A stretch of 64,000 nucleotides of DNA, taken from NCBI GenBank assembly GCA_020431405.1, contig JAGQIK010000496.1, positions 1-64,000 of the forward strand. The letters run 5' to 3'. Below, piece by piece: positions 61,580 through 64,000 of this stretch. Below the pieces are notes generated by a model, which was given only the letters and a program-made list of their open reading frames with translations, had not been told where the DNA came from and made no database searches. Positions within the stretch are counted from its first letter, which is position 1; each line of letters starts with the position of its first letter. A program made the position numbers and the translations under genes. The stretch comes from Myxococcales bacterium (lineage in GTDB: Bacteria > Myxococcota_A > Polyangia > GCA-2747355).

Positions 61580-61665
61580 CGCGCCGTCCCCAAAGCCGCA
61601 TTCTACGCGAAAACGGTCACCGCATGAATGCCCGCATACAGACGTTGCACGAGAGGCTCCACTCA

Positions 61666-62859
61666 ATGACCCTCACCCGCAGGCAGCTCTACGATCTCGC
61701 CTGGCAGACCCCCGTGTCTCGCCTGGCGCAGCAGTTCGCCATCTCAGACGTTGGCCTGGCCAAGATCTGCGCTCGACACGACATCCCCCGCCCCGCGAGG
61801 GGCTACTGGGCCAAGCCTTCAGCCGAGCGGCCGGCGGCACCGCCATTGCCAAAGTCCTGCGCGCCGGACGTCATCGAAATTGCCGTTGCGGCCTCGAGCG
61901 CACCGCCCGAGCAGTCTGATCCGCTCTCAGACCGCATCGCAGAGGAGCGCAGAGCAGAAAACCGCATCGTCGTTTCCGAGCAGCTCGATAGGCCCTGCAA
62001 GCTCGTCGCCGAGGCGCGCAAGCTGCTGCGAGGTGCACCCGTCGATGATGTCGGCACCATCGAGCCGCCGCCAGCTTGTCTCGCGCTCGCCGTGTCTCGA
62101 GAGCAACTACCACGTGCGCTGCGTCTCGCCGATGCGCTCGTCAGGGCGTTTGACGCGAGAGGCTGGCCTTGCACCGTCACCGACGACACGACCGTGGTGG
62201 ACGTCAAGGGCGTTGCCGTCGGCTTGCGCATCGAAGAGGCGATCGACAGCGAAAGGCGCCCGGTCAAGCCCGACGTGAATGCCTTCGCGTTTCATTTCAA
62301 CCGACACGAGACGTTCAGAACGCCATCGGGGCGGCTGCTCGTCGCCATCGAGGAGCAGGGTCGGCGGCTGCGACGTGACATGCATCGACGATGGAAGGAC
62401 ACGAAAACGCGGCGCATGGAAGATCGGCTCAACAACGTCATCATCGGGATGTTGCGCCTGGCGACCGCCGTGCGTGAGGAGGACGAAGATCGCGAGCGGC
62501 GGCAGCGAGCCGAAGCCGAGCGACAGCAGCAGCTGCAAGCTGCGCTGGAAGAGCAGCGTCGTCTGCGTCACGAGCTTGCAGCTGAAAAGCAGCGCGTCGC
62601 CCTACTCCACGACGAGGCCGTCCGCTGGAAGAGCAGCGATACGCTGCGGCAGTACATCGAGCGCGTGCGTGCCCGCGGCGCTCATCCGCAGCTTGAGCTT
62701 GCCGGGGCAGAGCTGGATCAATGGCTGTCGTGGGCTGACACGCAGGCAGACCGTATGGATCCTTTCGTCAAGAGTCCCCCGTCGATCCTCGACGACGAGC
62801 AGCGTATCGAGCACATGTGCGACCATCTGAAAGGGCCGCCGACGTACAGAGGCTGGTAG
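61666..62859 (+). CDS. Uncharacterised protein with an N-terminal helix-turn-helix-like segment and a coiled coil
   Basis: A 397-residue protein. The start MTLTRRQLYDLAW at 61666 is chosen because the opening segment (LTRRQLYDLAWQTPVSRLA, then ISDVGLAKICARHDIP and RGYWAK) is a recurring N-terminus of a proteobacterial family of unknown function; GAGAGG precedes it. That segment looks like a DNA-binding helix-turn-helix. The middle is mixed alpha/beta. Residues 265-330 form a charged coiled coil (EEDEDRERRQRAEAERQQQL). It is divergent from the phosphoesterase with an 86-base gap, so it could regulate that operon. Confidence 0.55.
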   Translation: MTLTRRQLYDLAWQTPVSRLAQQFAISDVGLAKICARHDIPRPARGYWAKPSAERPAAPPLPKSCAPDVIEIAVAASSAPPEQSDPLSDRIAEERRAENRIVVSEQLDRPCKLVAEARKLLRGAPVDDVGTIEPPPACLALAVSREQLPRALRLADALVRAFDARGWPCTVTDDTTVVDVKGVAVGLRIEEAIDSERRPVKPDVNAFAFHFNRHETFRTPSGRLLVAIEEQGRRLRRDMHRRWKDTKTRRMEDRLNNVIIGMLRLATAVREEDEDRERRQRAEAERQQQLQAALEEQRRLRHELAAEKQRVALLHDEAVRWKSSDTLRQYIERVRARGAHPQLELAGAELDQWLSWADTQADRMDPFVKSPPSILDDEQRIEHMCDHLKGPPTYRGW

Positions 62860-62861
62860 TC

Positions 62862-63740
62862 GTGCGCGCGACCTCGCTCGACGAGCTCGACGAGCTCGTT
62901 CAGCTCTGTCGGCAAGGCAAACTCTTCGAGGTGCAGGCATGGGTCAGTTCCGGCAAGCCGATCGCCATGCCGGAGAACACACCGAGCCGCAGCCATAGGC
63001 GAAACCCGCTGCGCGTGGCGATGAATGCGGGCTTTCACAGCCTGGTCGAGGTTCTGCTCGACGCGGGCGCTCCGCGCGTCGAGGGCAACTACAACGCGCT
63101 ACAGCACGCGGTGGACTTACGTCGGCCAGATCTCGCCGAGCTGCTGTTCAGTCATGGCGCCGCCGCCAACGAGGTGTCCATGCGCTGGGTTCTCGGCGAG
63201 TGGAATCCCGAGATGATTGACCTGTTTATCTCGCACGGGGGATCGCTTCACGAAGACCACGCCGTCGCGCACGCGCTTATGGACTGCATCCGCCCGGCGA
63301 TAGGTGTCGTCAAGCGTAACGCCGGCGATGCTGAGATCATGCGCCAGGCGGAGTTCGCGCTGCGACACCACGCCTGGGAGGGAAACGTCAAATGGGTGTC
63401 GCTCTTGCTCTGGGCGGGCGTCGACCCGTGGGCGCGCGGCTGGTTTCAGATCGAGGACCTCGAACAACCGGATGACGACGACGATGACGGCGAGTACCCA
63501 AGTGCCGTGGAGTGGGCGGCGTCTGCGGGCCATCTCGAGGTGCTGAAGCTAAAGAAGCTGCCGACAGCGGCAGCTTCCGATCACCCAGAGCGAAGCCGCC
63601 TGCTCACCTACGCGCGCAGTAGCGAGGTTCTGGCTTGGCTCTTCGAGCAGGGTCACCGGCCGGAATTGCTCGAACGGCGAGGCAGCCGCATGATCTCGCA
63701 GCTGCTAAACGCGATGACGTGGAGTTCTTCTGAACCTTGA
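62862..63740 (+). CDS. Ankyrin-repeat protein, probably broken at its 3' end
   Basis: A 292-residue reading frame from GTG 62862, two bases after the previous stop. Ankyrin-like repeats are visible: NPLRVAMNAGFHSLVEVLLDAGA, NALQHAVDLRRPDLAELLFSHGA, the degenerate EMIDLFISHGGSL, and SAVEWAASAGHLEVLKL after an acidic Asp run. The C-terminal 15 residues (MISQLLNAMTWSSSEP) do not look like the fold. The frame read from 63690 in another phase continues the expected pattern, so a frameshift near 63690-63710 is likely. Ankyrin repeats bind proteins; the partner is unknown. Confidence 0.6.
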   Translation: MRATSLDELDELVQLCRQGKLFEVQAWVSSGKPIAMPENTPSRSHRRNPLRVAMNAGFHSLVEVLLDAGAPRVEGNYNALQHAVDLRRPDLAELLFSHGAAANEVSMRWVLGEWNPEMIDLFISHGGSLHEDHAVAHALMDCIRPAIGVVKRNAGDAEIMRQAEFALRHHAWEGNVKWVSLLLWAGVDPWARGWFQIEDLEQPDDDDDDGEYPSAVEWAASAGHLEVLKLKKLPTAAASDHPERSRLLTYARSSEVLAWLFEQGHRPELLERRGSRMISQLLNAMTWSSSEP

Positions 63741-64000
63741 GCTTCTCTCTCGCCCGGCTGGAGTCGATCCCCGGCGTGCTGTCGAAGATGATCCACATGC
63801 TGCTGGCACACGGCGGCCAGTGGGTTCCGGAGGACAAGCAGGCGATCCGCTACGACCGACAGGCCCTGCTGAAGATGAAGCGCGAGTACACGATGGAGTT
63901 CATTTGGCTCTTGCGGGAGCACCAAGCTGCCCGGCGGGCTGACGTCGAAGAACTCGTCCGAACGCCATCGATGAAGAAGCTACTCGAGGCCGAGGATGTC
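63692..64000 (+). pseudogene. Continuation of the ankyrin protein in another frame, with a TGA at 63731; runs off the window
   Basis: In this phase the sequence reads DLAAAKRDDVEFF, a TGA at 63731-63733, then TLSFSLARLESIPGVLSKMI and HMLLAHGGQW, continuing open to the last base (LLEAEDV). This is a smooth ankyrin-type continuation of the preceding gene. Changing the TGA to CGA would give one uninterrupted stretch. Alternatively TTG 63737 overlaps the upstream stop as TTGA and begins a separate gene. A decayed gene, a sequencing error and a coupled small gene are all possible. Confidence 0.45.

Overview
The window is high-GC bacterial DNA. I infer a member of the Myxococcota (former Deltaproteobacteria) or a close relative. 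The reasons are a serine/threonine kinase with an HRDVT loop, an FHA-sigma54 activator, many lipoproteins with von Willebrand A, thrombospondin type 3 or SPRY domains, and MopE-type calcium/metal-binding repeats in an Rhs protein. No 16S rRNA gene or other species marker is present, so this is not more precise.

Bases 1-31,730 look like ordinary chromosome. They hold the 3' part of lpxC, a zinc-dependent phospholipase C-like gene, prmA, rsmE, an RDD membrane protein, a large MshEN/GAF-like/HEAT protein, ffh with a small phosphodiesterase, a GAF histidine kinase, a kinase/lipoprotein/FHA-sigma54 signalling set, and many surface lipoproteins, three of them paralogues in a row. Several of these genes have no Shine-Dalgarno and carry a -10-like hexamer 6-9 bases before the start codon, which suggests leaderless mRNAs.

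At about 31,770-31,851 there is a sigma70-like promoter followed by a truncated glycine-type tRNA. From here to the end of the window the content is accessory and coding is looser. Region A (32.2-39.4 kb, minus strand) is an Rhs locus. It encodes a lipoprotein, a small exported protein, a Sec-exported Rhs protein with MopE repeats and a short cysteine-rich tip, and a downstream CxC/CxxC protein that may be its immunity partner. Region B (39.9-46.6 kb, plus strand) is a tightly packed run of exported zinc proteases and lipoproteins. Region C (46.8-52.3 kb, minus strand) has a trypsin-like protease fused to an S1/P1-nuclease or phospholipase C-like domain, and a three-gene set of lipoprotein, trypsin-like protease and exported protein.

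Region D (52.6-64 kb) is the strongest candidate for an undescribed system. On the minus strand a calcineurin-like phosphoesterase is followed after 1 base by a 1298-residue fusion of a restriction-type nuclease and a STAND NTPase, then by a small protein and a DUF3800-like protein. Facing it on the plus strand is a second calcineurin-like phosphoesterase with a GAF-like C-terminus, coupled to a 53-residue gene. Divergent from the first operon are a gene with an N-terminal helix-turn-helix-like segment and an ankyrin-repeat gene that appears to be frame-broken. The architecture resembles NLR-like (Avs-type) anti-phage systems. This is inference from domain architecture, since no database search could be run.
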